Shown one piece after another: positions 8,345 to 16,977 of a stretch of DNA of 38,120 nt. This DNA is from Candidatus Poribacteria bacterium. GTDB lineage: Bacteria; Poribacteria; WGA-4E; WGA-3G. A program made the position numbers and the translations under genes. Numbering within the stretch: position 1 is the stretch's first letter; the number at the start of each line of letters is the position of its first letter. The notes beneath the pieces are model-generated. The model was not told the origin of the DNA and made no database searches. It saw only the letters and a program-made list of their open reading frames with translations. The stretch spans positions 1-38,120 of the forward strand of contig JAGFCA010000168.1 of NCBI GenBank assembly GCA_022394755.1. The letters run 5' to 3'.

Positions 8345-8367
8345 GTAGGAGGGAGTCCGCTTCCTAC
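8345..8367. repeat. Short palindromic repeat with GTAGGAGGGA core
   Basis: GTAGGA at 8345-8350 pairs with TCCTAC at 8362-8367 around GGGAGTCCGCT. The core closely matches the one inside 5370-5485 (TTTGGTAGGAGGGATCTCCG against TTTTGTAGGAGGGAGTCCG). It lies in the gene-free stretch 8299-8582, which shows nothing else I can name. This looks like a dispersed intergenic repeat family. Confidence 0.5.
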
Positions 8368-8582
8368 TTCTTAGACCATTTCTTCTTTAGTATGGAACTT
8401 CGATTCTTGATTGAAATTCAGTGTCGCGTACCGGGGTTCGCTCCTTCAAGAGTGTCCATTTACATTTAATCTATAGGAATTAGTTGTATTAAACATGCAA
8501 TACGTGATTAAAATTCGTTCTAAACCAAGTTAGTTAGCCAAGTATTTATTATTGATAAACCTGTCGAAAATACTCTTACTCC

Positions 8583-8981
8583 TTACTCATAGTCTACTAT
8601 CTGAATATTGTTTCCACAAGTATCATTGAAAATAGCAAAAATTGTTGTTCCTATATCAGTAGGTTCTACACTGAATTCGACTCCAAGGTTGATTAAACGC
8701 TCATATTCTTCTTGAACGTTTTCCACATAAAATTGTGTACACGGAAGTCCTGCATCAAATAAAGCTTCTTGATACGTTTGGGCGGGTTTAAAATGATTTT
8801 CGGATAATGGTTCTAACAAAAGTTCAGTCCCATCTTTTTCTTCTTTTGATACGACTGTAAGCCATCTGTCCCCATTTCCTAAGGGAATGTCCCTTTTCTT
8901 AACAAATCCCAATTTTTCAGTATAAAATTTTAACGCACTTTCCTGATCTTTAACTAAAATGCCTGTTACTCTAATTTTCAC
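8583..8981 (-). CDS. VOC-family (glyoxalase/bleomycin resistance-like) protein
   Basis: A 132-residue protein with the vicinal-oxygen-chelate layout: I-R-V-T-G-I-L-V-K-D-Q-E-S-A-L-K-F-Y at the N-terminus, a central L-L-L-E-P, and a second half ending C-G-N-N-I-Q-I-V-D. The length fits a single-unit VOC protein that dimerises. Such proteins are metal-dependent isomerases or dioxygenases, or sequester toxins; the substrate cannot be deduced. The start is GTG with GAGGTAAATAAG upstream. It is monocistronic, separated from its neighbours by repeat-containing spacers. Confidence 0.88.
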   Translation of the reverse strand: MKIRVTGILVKDQESALKFYTEKLGFVKKRDIPLGNGDRWLTVVSKEEKDGTELLLEPLSENHFKPAQTYQEALFDAGLPCTQFYVENVQEEYERLINLGVEFSVEPTDIGTTIFAIFNDTCGNNIQIVDYE

Positions 8982-9071
8982 AATCTTATTTACCTCGAAT
9001 TTGGTAAGGAATTATTAATTATCAAATATAAAATTTAGAAAAGTTAATGCGTTTTCATCACTTTAACATAC

Positions 9072-9150
9072 AACATCACTCCTGATTTTGGTAGGCTGTG
9101 GTAGGGACTGCTCCGAGCGAAGCATCCGAAATTCACCACCAAGTGATGTT
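9072..9150. repeat. Intergenic element with 9-bp terminal inverted repeats
   Basis: AACATCACT (9072-9080) and AGTGATGTT (9142-9150) are perfect complements. Between them lies GC-richer sequence with GGTAGGGACTGCTCCGAGCG, which can fold on itself and resembles the GTAGGAGGGA cores at 5428 and 8345. It sits about 90 bases upstream of the VOC gene's start, so it may be a mobile repeat or a leader structure. Confidence 0.4.
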
Positions 9151-9213
9151 CTGATTTATTATACAATTTTTGTGTTTTTGTCAAATTTTCAACTTTTAGA
9201 ATGTTCAAAACGA

Positions 9214-9429
9214 CTAATTCCGTTTTCTAAACACTAAATTAAACCTATAGGAAGGATTATCCTTCACTAACATCAAATACAACGGTTGATCCCACGCATT
9301 CATTACACAATAATTTAAATGTGCATCCAATAATGTGTAATGATGAGAAGTCCTCATGTATAAAAGTAAGTCAACACAATGTATAGAATAACCCATTAAA
9401 CACATGAGATATTTTCTAAGGGAATTCAA
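9214..9429 (-). pseudogene. Possible protein remnant, unknown family
   Basis: A 71-residue frame from a TTG start ending in a segment with natural-looking composition (L-L-D-A-H-L-N-Y-C-V-M-N-A-W-D-Q-P-L-Y-L). There is no ribosome binding site of note, and the frame closes only four codons upstream of the TTG. It could be the C-terminal remnant of a lost gene, or chance. I recognise no family. Confidence 0.22.
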
Positions 9430-9449
9430 TCGAGAATATACCTATAACT

Positions 9450-10484
9450 ATGAAAAATATATCTATGAAGAATAATATAATGGAGAATATTGATTTATCA
9501 TCTCTAACCAATACGGATAATGATCAACTGAAATTATGTATAGAAAACCTGAAAAGAATTGGTAATGCACTCCAAACCTTTGAAAGAGATAAAAACACAT
9601 TTCCAGAATGGTTATCCGAACTTCATCCTGCATATTTAGAGGATAACAAATATCTCATCTGTCCCACTGACGAAGATAAAGGCATACCAATTTTACCTTA
9701 TGATGTTGATCCAAACCTACCTGTAAGTTACAACTATGATTGTGAACCAGAGTATTATCAACGATGGTTAAAAAAAGAACGCAATGTATATGGTGATGCT
9801 AACCCCATTGTCCGATGCTCACATCACGCAAACCCAGAATCAGATTCTCCATTAGAGTCAAATCTCTATTTAAATTTAAGCTATTCCAATAATGTTTACC
9901 TATCAGATCCATATTGGCGGAAGCATCCCATAAGAATGTATGGAGGAATTGATGCAGCCATCCAAGGATATGAAAGAGCACTTCAACTTGTACCGGAAGA
10001 TCCAAATTTCTTCGACCTATATTCCGAACTTATTCGTCTCTATATTAGTGCTGAACGAGAAAAAGATGCGGAAAACCTTATTGATAGTTTCAAATCCATC
10101 ATGAAACCACATGACAAAGATATCATGCGTTTCAGGGATTATTTTACACTTCTGGAGATGTTACGAGCAGCCAATAAACATCAAGAGGCACTGCGATTGT
10201 GTGAGAATCTTGAAAGAACAGAACAGAAAAATATATGGCTAAAGAGTCTATATCGGGAATTGGCAGTGACTCACGAAGAAATGGGTAATACTGAACATGC
10301 AAAAACGTATTACGAAATGTATGATCCAAAACGGAAGATGGTTGGAAAACCAGCTCCTGAATTCGATAAAATAGATACAGAGGGGAACCCAATTTCACTT
10401 AAAGATTATCATGGGAAAGTTGTTCTTATCTACTTCTGGGAATGCCTTGTGGTCCCTGTATTGCCGAAATGCCAAATATACTGA
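9450..10484 (+). pseudogene. TPR-thioredoxin (TlpA-like) gene, 5' part up to the frameshift
   Basis: This frame encodes the N-terminal 330 or so residues of a larger protein: a pilin-like/DUF1559-like segment (about 25-95: E-N-L-K-R-I-G-N-A-L-Q-T-F), then TPR-like helices (about 165-300), then the start of a TlpA/AhpC-type thioredoxin domain (V-G-K-P-A-P-E-F ... G-K-V-V-L-I-Y-F-W). Directly after Phe-Trp the frame is wrong and soon stops, while the expected C-G-P-C continues in the -1 frame at 10442. Adding one A in GGGAATG restores F-W-E-M-P-C-G-P-C with the exact family spacing. No signal peptide is visible, unusual for a TlpA-like protein. Three in-frame ATGs (9450, 9465, 9480) compete; none has a strong ribosome binding site. 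Confidence 0.7.
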
Positions 10485-10753
10485 AGGTCTATAATGCGTA
10501 CAACCATCTTGGTTTTGACGTAATCGGAATTATGGTGAACTCTGATGAAGATGAACTCAATAAATATCTATCTAAGTGTAAACTGCCCTGGCGGCTGATA
10601 AATGAAGGAAATGATAGTATACTTAAAAAGTTGTACCATGTTAGTGGGATACCATCTCCATGGCTTATTGATAGGGAGGGAATTGTGATTTCGTATCAAG
10701 CAAGAGGTCCGAAGTTGAAAAAACTTGTGGAAGAAGCTTTAAATGATAACTAA
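10442..10753 (+). pseudogene. TPR-thioredoxin gene, 3' part with the CGPC active site
   Basis: This 103-residue frame carries the rest of the thioredoxin-like domain: the redox motif Cys-Gly-Pro-Cys at residues 3-6, then I-A-E-M-P-N, a V-I-G-I-M-V-N-S strand and the cis-proline region G-I-P-S-P-W-L-I-D, ending with a helical tail. It lacks the first strand and Phe-Trp, which are in the preceding frame, so it is not an independent gene. Its ATG is simply the Met before the active site. With the upstream part the full protein would be about 434 residues. Its end overlaps the convergent enolase-superfamily gene by four bases. Confidence 0.72.
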
Positions 10754-11943
10754 AGAGATGGTTGATCAAGAATAGTTTCAGAATCAACATGAATTCTAAC
10801 AGGCTTATAATAGAGTTTAATTCCCTCTATATCCACTTCCACACCAAGCCCCGGTTTATCTTTAAGTCGAACTAAACCATCACTATCTATTTGAAACGGA
10901 TTCTTCACGATACAATCTGATAGCTCAGAACCTGCAGCGGGATATTCCAATAGATTAAAATCTGGATTCGTAGCAAAAACGTGTAGTGCTGCTGCAAGAC
11001 TCAGATGACTTTTAAAGGTATGGTTTACATACTGAATACTGTTCTGTTCGGCAAGTAGTCTAACCTGAAAAGAGTGATAAATCCCACCAATTCGTCCAGC
11101 ATCTATTTGGACATAATCGATATCACCATTTACGATAATATCCTCTGCCATGCGGTAGGTGCTTGAACCTTCACCTGCTGCAATTGATAGGGTAGGATTC
11201 TTTGATTTCAATGACCGATATGCATCAACCGCATCAGGAGCAAGAGGTTCCTCTAACCATGTTGGAGAAAATTCAGAGAATACTGCTGCCCGATCAAATG
11301 CTGTTTCATAATCTGTCCCCCAAACTACACCAGCATCTATCATGATTTGGTTATCAGAACCCATACCTTCTCGTGCAGCACGAACAAGGGCAATGTCGTT
11401 TTCTTCTCCATGTTTACCCATTGGTCCCCATCCAAATTTGGCTGCTTGATAACCCTTTTCCTGTAAACCATTCGCTATTTGGTAAGTGTCTTCAGGTGTA
11501 TCACCAAAAAGTACTGAGGCATACGGCAATTTTGGATGACTTTTCTGAGGTGTATCCGTCATCTCGGCAAGTAAGCTATAAATCGGTTTCTCTAATTTTT
11601 TACCCATAATATCCCAGAGAGCAATTTCTGCTCCACTATAGGCATGATGTATCTGCTGAATGTCTAAGCCATTTCTCAGAACTTTAGCACTCAATCGGAG
11701 AATATCTTCAGGAGAATCGAGAGTTTCACCAATCAACGAAGTGCGAATATTGATAATATTTCCATGGGACATCGGACAACAATAGACTGCGATACTTACC
11801 AAAGGGGATGCATCACATTCACCCCAACCTTCTATGCCTTCATCGGTTTGGATTCTGACTAAAAGTGTGTCCTGAGTACCATCTGCAGCAGATGTAATCT
11901 CTGGCATACGTAAATAGAATGGATCTACTGATACGATTTTCAT
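10750..11943 (-). CDS. Enolase-superfamily enzyme (mandelate racemase/muconate lactonizing type)
   Basis: A 397-residue, full-length member of the mandelate racemase/MLE group, which abstracts a proton alpha to a carboxylate, typically in sugar-acid dehydration or racemisation. The barrel holds Lys169 (A-A-K-F-G-W-G), metal ligands Asp203, Glu232 and Glu258 (M-I-D-A-G, W-L-E-E-P, A-A-G-E-G), and the Asp281/His308 dyad (Q-I-D-A-G-R, N-H-T-F). The second Lys of the usual K-x-K is Gly here, so chemistry may rely on Lys169 and His308. Its ATG overlaps the stop of the upstream membrane-protein gene (ATGA), indicating coupling. Its 3' end overlaps the convergent thioredoxin gene. Acid-sugar dehydratase is the likeliest role; the substrate is unknown. 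Confidence 0.88.
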   Translation of the reverse strand: MKIVSVDPFYLRMPEITSAADGTQDTLLVRIQTDEGIEGWGECDASPLVSIAVYCCPMSHGNIINIRTSLIGETLDSPEDILRLSAKVLRNGLDIQQIHHAYSGAEIALWDIMGKKLEKPIYSLLAEMTDTPQKSHPKLPYASVLFGDTPEDTYQIANGLQEKGYQAAKFGWGPMGKHGEENDIALVRAAREGMGSDNQIMIDAGVVWGTDYETAFDRAAVFSEFSPTWLEEPLAPDAVDAYRSLKSKNPTLSIAAGEGSSTYRMAEDIIVNGDIDYVQIDAGRIGGIYHSFQVRLLAEQNSIQYVNHTFKSHLSLAAALHVFATNPDFNLLEYPAAGSELSDCIVKNPFQIDSDGLVRLKDKPGLGVEVDIEGIKLYYKPVRIHVDSETILDQPSL

Positions 11944-12446
11944 TCTTCTACAGGTGGTTCTCCGTCTGATGTCTCTGTTTCTTCAGTAGGTATTGCTGTG
12001 ATTTCTTGTTCCATTTGTTCGTTTGTTGCTTCAGCCAATGAGCGTATTACTGAGATAGCAAACCAACTTACTAATCCCACTGCTGCGCCAGCACAAACAG
12101 CAATGGCTGCACCCTTAGGAGATGTAAACTTGTCTAATGTTTCATCATCTACAGTACATGAAATATTACTTATATTTCTAATTGCAACACTTCTGGTATC
12201 GCCTGAGTGAATGTATTCTACAGTTGGAGAATCGTCAGAATCTATTTCTATATTAGCATTGATATCGTCTGTACCTACTCCATAACTTCTATCACCGTGT
12301 TCTCCGACCCAGCTTGCTTTCAGTCCTCGAACACCTGTATCATCATGAATAGGTTCAACCCGGGTATTCGTGAGAATTCGACCAAGAAAACCTAAGGTTA
12401 AGTCTTTTGATTTTGATACTGCTGAACGCAATTTTGTGGTATTCAT
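11940..12446 (-). CDS. Hypothetical single-pass membrane protein
   Basis: A 168-residue protein I do not recognise. It has a basic N-terminus (K-L-R-S-A-V-S-K-S-K), a predicted beta-rich middle (about 35-105), one strong hydrophobic segment at about 112-135 rich in Gly and Ala, and an acidic C-terminal tail rich in Glu and Thr. The lack of an N-terminal signal peptide suggests an internal anchor. The start is supported by AAAGGGG seven to eight bases upstream. Its stop overlaps the ATG of the enolase-superfamily gene by four bases, so the two are translated together, although a functional link is not obvious. Confidence 0.72.
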   Translation of the reverse strand: MNTTKLRSAVSKSKDLTLGFLGRILTNTRVEPIHDDTGVRGLKASWVGEHGDRSYGVGTDDINANIEIDSDDSPTVEYIHSGDTRSVAIRNISNISCTVDDETLDKFTSPKGAAIAVCAGAAVGLVSWFAISVIRSLAEATNEQMEQEITAIPTEETETSDGEPPVEE

Positions 12447-12780
12447 ATCTTTACCCCTTTACAATTTCTATTCTTATTTTCACATATTCAGGTAAAAAAT
12501 GCAACCTTATTAGAATATCATGGGTATGTAAACTCTATGACATTAACAAACTTTTTAATACCTCACAATCAACATAAGAGTGAAATTTCCAAAATGATGT
12601 TCATACACCTATTATCAACACACGTTAAACTAAAAACTAAAATAAGATTATCTTTACTATATCCATTAATTAGGTTAAACTTTCTATAGAATAACATCAA
12701 GAATATGACAAAGAATTCTGTTTTCAAACATTTAACGTTTTGTTCTGATATTTGTATAAATTGCTTTCTGGTGTATATTT
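12447..12780. other. Divergent intergenic region
   Basis: This 334-base AT-rich spacer separates the minus-strand membrane-protein/enolase unit from the plus-strand bioD unit and must contain both promoters. I see no repeats, RNA structure or confident promoter boxes in it. Confidence 0.4.
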
Positions 12781-13506
12781 GTGGATAAATTAAATAACCC
12801 TCTAAACGGTATCTTTATTACTGGTACAGGTACAGAAATCGGCAAGACAATTGTTGCTGGTGGGATTGCTACATATCTAAAGGAGTGTGGTCTTGATGTA
12901 GGGGTCATGAAACCGATTAGCTCAGGTGGTACAGAAGATGCAGACTTTTTGAAGCAGATAACGAATCTTGATGAACCTTTATCTCTTATAAATCCAATTG
13001 TCCTGAAAAATCCATTAGCACCATCTGTTGCTTCTGACTTAGAAGGAATAGATGTCAACTTTTCTTCTATAGAACAGGCATACAAAATATTAGAGAAAAG
13101 GCATGATATTCTCGTTGTTGAAGGTGTAGGTGGAATAGCTGTACCCTTAAATAAGAAACAGCTTGTTACACACCTTATCCAAGAACTAAATCTTCCTATC
13201 ATAATAGTTGGAAGCTTAGGTTTAGGTACAATTAACCATACATTGTTAACTGTCACCTTCGCTAAGCAATCGAATCTACAAATCTTAGGTATTATCCTAA
13301 ATTCAAACGACAATTATACTCATGGACTTGCAGAACAAACCAATCCAAATGAAATTGAGAGATTAACAAACATTCCAGTAATTGGAATTCTCCCATATCA
13401 GGAAGAAATAGATATATTGAATCCAGATGTAAAATTAATATCTGATTTCTTCAAACAGAACATTGATATACAGAAATTTAATGAAATTATATGGAGTAAG
13501 GATTAG
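12781..13506 (+). CDS. bioD: Dethiobiotin synthetase
   Basis: A 241-residue cytoplasmic enzyme that closes the ureido ring of dethiobiotin from 7,8-diaminopelargonate, CO2 and ATP, the penultimate step of biotin synthesis. The P-loop is G-T-G-T-E-I-G-K-T at 15-23, close to the family's G-T-D-T-E-V-G-K-T. The substrate loop Lys44 (M-K-P-I-S-S-G) and V-E-G-V-G-G at 113-118 are in place. The frame starts with GTG; I see no strong ribosome binding site and no better in-frame start. The next gene begins three bases after its stop, so the two form an operon. No other biotin gene is in the window. Confidence 0.92.
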   Translation: MDKLNNPLNGIFITGTGTEIGKTIVAGGIATYLKECGLDVGVMKPISSGGTEDADFLKQITNLDEPLSLINPIVLKNPLAPSVASDLEGIDVNFSSIEQAYKILEKRHDILVVEGVGGIAVPLNKKQLVTHLIQELNLPIIIVGSLGLGTINHTLLTVTFAKQSNLQILGIILNSNDNYTHGLAEQTNPNEIERLTNIPVIGILPYQEEIDILNPDVKLISDFFKQNIDIQKFNEIIWSKD

Positions 13507-13509
13507 AGA

Positions 13510-14880
13510 ATGAAGAATGCTATAGTCTTAGCCGCTGGTTTAGGGCGAAAAGTATGGCCCTATGGTGAATTTCGACAGAAATGTACAATTCCAGTAGCAA
13601 ATAAACCGATAATTCGTCATATTGTTGAAGATTTAATTGAACAAGGATTTATTAGAATTATAGTTGTGGTAGGACATTATGCTCAACAAGTACGGGGTGC
13701 AGTTGCGGATCTGCCAAATGTTGAATTTGTAACCCAACCTAAACCGGAAGGTACAGCTGATGCTGTTCTCACAGCACACAAACATCTTAATGGTGAAGAT
13801 TTTCTGGTTATATACGGTGACATTGTAACCACTTCAGAAAATTTACGTAATATAATTAAAGAGTTTGAAAATAATAATGCAGAAGCAGCTGCATTAATTC
13901 AATCACTTGGTAGTGAGGATCCCAGCAATTGGATCTGTACCAAGACAAATAGTGGAGCCATTTCTGGAATTGAAGGGCATCCGCGGGGCGGTTCATTTCG
14001 TCTCGGCGGAATATACGCTTTTAAGGACTCTGCAACTCAATATTTACTAAAAAATACCGGGATAGTAACACAAGTACCAGTGGGAGGTATGCCTCCTCCT
14101 GAATCTGAAATTGCACAATCCATTCAGCTAATGATTCAGGATGGAAGAGAGGTATTAGCGGTAGAAGCAACAGACTTTTTAGTGGATGTTGATAAACCAT
14201 GGCATGTACTTGAAGCGAATAATAGATTTGTAAGACATCTAACACAACAAATTGACACAAATCAATTATCCGAGGGTGCTAAAATCTCTGATGCCGCTGA
14301 CATTAACGGGAATGTCGTTTTAGGTGAGAACACAGTTATAGGACCTCGTGTAGTTGTAAATGGAACACTCATAGCTGGGGCAAATAACAATATTACAAAC
14401 GGTGCAATTTTACACGGTGATATCTTTATAGGGAATCAATGTCGAATCAGCGATTATTGTGATGTAGCGAGTAGTTCTATTGGAAATAGATGTATTATAG
14501 GACATGGGGCTGAAATGGCAGGTGTACTATTTGATAAAGTCTACCTATACCATTATTGTGAAATGTCCGGTGTTTTTGGTTCAGCAACTGATATAGGCGC
14601 AGCTACAGTCTGCGGAACACTTCGTTTCGATGATAAAGATACGCCTATACAAGTAGAAGGACGGTACGAAATACCCAATTACGGTGCCAATGAAACTTAC
14701 ATGGGGGATTATTGTCGTACTGGTGTGAATGCTATGATTATGCCAGGAAGACGTATTGGTTCGTATAGTGTCGTAGGTCCTGGAGTAATTCTATATGATG
14801 ATGTTCCAAGTAAGACAATGATAATGGCAAAGCAAGAATTGATTACCAAACCATGGGGACCGGAGAAATATGGGTGGTAA
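13510..14880 (+). CDS. GlmU-like sugar nucleotidyltransferase with left-handed beta-helix
   Basis: A 456-residue, two-domain protein of GlmU length. The N-terminal nucleotidyltransferase domain (about 1-240) carries the L-A-A-G-L-G-R signature, a Lys in R-Q-K-C-T-I-P-V-A-N-K-P, and Y-G-D-I as metal-binding aspartate. The C-terminal half is a hexapeptide left-handed beta-helix (about 260-440; repeats such as I-G-P-R-V-V and I-G-N-R-C-I-I-G-H-G). It should make an NDP-sugar from a sugar-1-phosphate, and the helix may acetylate or only trimerise. The helix departs from textbook GlmU, so I call it GlmU-like rather than glmU. It follows bioD by three bases. Confidence 0.8.
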   Translation: MKNAIVLAAGLGRKVWPYGEFRQKCTIPVANKPIIRHIVEDLIEQGFIRIIVVVGHYAQQVRGAVADLPNVEFVTQPKPEGTADAVLTAHKHLNGEDFLVIYGDIVTTSENLRNIIKEFENNNAEAAALIQSLGSEDPSNWICTKTNSGAISGIEGHPRGGSFRLGGIYAFKDSATQYLLKNTGIVTQVPVGGMPPPESEIAQSIQLMIQDGREVLAVEATDFLVDVDKPWHVLEANNRFVRHLTQQIDTNQLSEGAKISDAADINGNVVLGENTVIGPRVVVNGTLIAGANNNITNGAILHGDIFIGNQCRISDYCDVASSSIGNRCIIGHGAEMAGVLFDKVYLYHYCEMSGVFGSATDIGAATVCGTLRFDDKDTPIQVEGRYEIPNYGANETYMGDYCRTGVNAMIMPGRRIGSYSVVGPGVILYDDVPSKTMIMAKQELITKPWGPEKYGW

Positions 14881-14905
14881 GCAAGAGAATATCAGAGAAT
14901 AGTAT

Positions 14906-15292
14906 TCAATCTGAGAGGAGTTCTCTTAGGAGTGATGTCAGTTCTTCGTTTCCTGCTGCAAGTTCAAATGCTCGAATCTTTTTTCTTTCTAATGAATTGT
15001 CATCATCGGTATCAGTTAGGGGTTCCCATAGGATTTCAATACCCTTAGGATTCAAACGATCATAGTTAATTTTAACAATAGATAATGCATAATCAGCAGG
15101 AATTAGTATGATCCAATCAATTGTTTCGCCCCTTTCAGAATAACTTCTATCTACGGTTAGTTTGGAATCTTGATACGGAACGTTTTTCTTAACCCATTGT
15201 TTGCGTCCCAGAGCATCAACTTCGAAAAGTCCAACCTCTAACCAATTACGACCAGCACCATTAGGTTTAGTGGTAACTTCTATACGATGCAT
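14906..15292 (-). CDS. Hypothetical protein, 128 residues
   Basis: A soluble-looking protein without signal peptide or membrane segment. The N-terminal two thirds appear beta-rich (R-I-E-V-T-T-K-P-N-G-A-G-R-N-W and W-I-I-L-I-P-A-D-Y), and the C-terminus is an acidic and basic helix (R-K-K-I-R-A-F-E-L-A-A-G). GGAG lies 10 bases before the ATG. It converges with the GlmU-like gene 25 bases away. I recognise no family. The good codon structure and ribosome binding site argue that it is real. Confidence 0.7.
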   Translation of the reverse strand: MHRIEVTTKPNGAGRNWLEVGLFEVDALGRKQWVKKNVPYQDSKLTVDRSYSERGETIDWIILIPADYALSIVKINYDRLNPKGIEILWEPLTDTDDDNSLERKKIRAFELAAGNEELTSLLRELLSD

Positions 15293-15628
15293 TTTATTGA
15301 ATCTCCGTTCTTAATTTAACTGCGTTATCTTTCATAAAAATGATGGTAGGGTTATCATAAGTTTAGCACGGATTTAATCTTATTTCAAGACAAGTATAAT
15401 GATCGCTTTATTGTCCAAATTTAATTGAATTGGATGTAATATCACATTGAGTGATCTCTGATTAGACTATATTACATTATATTTTTTTATCGCCGAATAT
15501 AGAATATGGTTGACTAAATTACTCATTCTATGTTAGAATCTCACATGAGTGTTCACGCATAAACTCTTTTATAACAAGTGTTTTTATATGTTTTACTCAT
15601 TTAATGAACAGGTCGATGGTGTGTTGAA
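15293..15628. other. Divergent intergenic region before the larA homologue
   Basis: A 336-base AT-rich spacer between divergent genes. I see no coding frame, strong repeat or recognisable RNA motif. Promoters for both sides are expected here but cannot be assigned with confidence. Confidence 0.4.
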
Positions 15629-16900
15629 ATGCAAATACCTATGAAATACGGACACGGCACAATTCCTATTAATATCCCTGATAAGAATGTTGTCAGCATC
15701 TTGGAACCTTCTGAAGCCAAAGTTTTACTTGATGCAGATGCTGTTATACGTCAGTCTATTTCAGAACCAATCGCATCATTACCTTTAGCCGAAATTGCTA
15801 AGGGGCGGGACTCTGCATGTATAGTCATTTCAGATATCACTCGACCTGTACCTAATAAGATGATACTTCCCCCTATTTTGAAAACACTTGAAAGAGAAGG
15901 TATTTCTCGCAATCAAATAACCATACTCATTGCAACCGGTATTCACCGGCCAAATGAAGGTAAGGAACTTGAAGAAATGGTAGGACGAAATATAATGAAT
16001 TCCTACCGAATCGTCAACCATTTTTCTCAAGATCTTGAGACACATACTAATCTTGGTAATACTAAGAATGGAACACCAGTTTATATTGACAAAACTTATC
16101 TTGAAGCCGATTTAAAAATTGCTACTGGTCTAATTGAACCCCATCTAATGGCAGGATATTCTGGAGGTAGAAAAGCAATTTGTCCAGGGATTGCATCAAT
16201 TGAAACTATGAAGATTATGCACGGTCCTGAGATAATGGAACACCCCAATTGTTCTGTGGGTATATTGGATGGGAATCCATTCCACATTGAAGCTACTGAG
16301 ATTGCTTTGATGGCAGGTGTTGATTTCAATTTAAATGTTGCAATAGATAAGAATCGTCAGATTACAGGTGTGTTTGCTGGAGATTTAGTAGAATCTCATC
16401 TCGCTGGTGCAAAATTTGTTGAACAAAATGCAACTGCAACAATTTCATCACCTGCTGATGCAGTAGTCGTCTCAAGTGCTGGATACCCTCTGGATTCAAC
16501 ATTTTATCAGGCTATAAAAGGTTTATTGACTGCTGTTGAGATTGTTAAAGAGGGCGGTAGTATCTTGCTTTTAGCTGCCTGTAGTGAGGGGATTGGAAGT
16601 AAACCTTTTACTGATTTATTATTCAAAACAGATGATCTTACTGCATTTGTTGAAGGACTATATAACCCAGCAAATTTTGTTATTGATCAGTGGCAATTGG
16701 AAGAATTAGCTAAGGTCGCAAGGAAAGCGGATATCTATTTCTATTCAGATGGAATTCCGTTTCATCAGAGATCAAAATTATTTGTTCATGCATTGGAAAA
16801 CCCACAAGAAGGAATTGAACAGATATTTCACCAATACGGTGAAGATGTTCAGATTGCAGCTATTCCAGAAGGACCTTATGTCCTTGCCAAAATCGCTTAG
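15629..16900 (+). CDS. larA: LarA-family nickel-pincer racemase/epimerase
   Basis: A 423-residue homologue of lactate racemase LarA, which uses a nickel-pincer nucleotide bound covalently to a lysine. The family landmarks are all present: D-I-T-R-P-V-P near 69-75, A-T-G-I-H-R-P with His106, E-P-H-L-M-A-G-Y-S-G-G-R-K with His172 and Lys182, and M-H-G-P with His198. These match His108, His174, Lys184 and His200 of the Lactobacillus plantarum enzyme with a constant offset of two. Many LarA relatives act on other 2-hydroxy acids, so the substrate is not certain. The cofactor genes larB, larC and larE are not in the window. It lies 77 bases upstream of minC, in the same direction. Confidence 0.9.
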   Translation: MQIPMKYGHGTIPINIPDKNVVSILEPSEAKVLLDADAVIRQSISEPIASLPLAEIAKGRDSACIVISDITRPVPNKMILPPILKTLEREGISRNQITILIATGIHRPNEGKELEEMVGRNIMNSYRIVNHFSQDLETHTNLGNTKNGTPVYIDKTYLEADLKIATGLIEPHLMAGYSGGRKAICPGIASIETMKIMHGPEIMEHPNCSVGILDGNPFHIEATEIALMAGVDFNLNVAIDKNRQITGVFAGDLVESHLAGAKFVEQNATATISSPADAVVVSSAGYPLDSTFYQAIKGLLTAVEIVKEGGSILLLAACSEGIGSKPFTDLLFKTDDLTAFVEGLYNPANFVIDQWQLEELAKVARKADIYFYSDGIPFHQRSKLFVHALENPQEGIEQIFHQYGEDVQIAAIPEGPYVLAKIA

Positions 16901-16977
16901 ACTACCTCTTCTACGTTTTTAAATCTGTAAATTCAGTTAGTCCTGTAACCTTACGAATAAATAAGAGAGCATGTAAA

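Noticed and set aside
10436..10450. Programmed -1 frameshift in the thioredoxin gene
   Set aside because: The codons TGG GAA lack a canonical X-XXY-YYZ slippery heptamer, and no clear downstream structure was seen; a lost base fits better.
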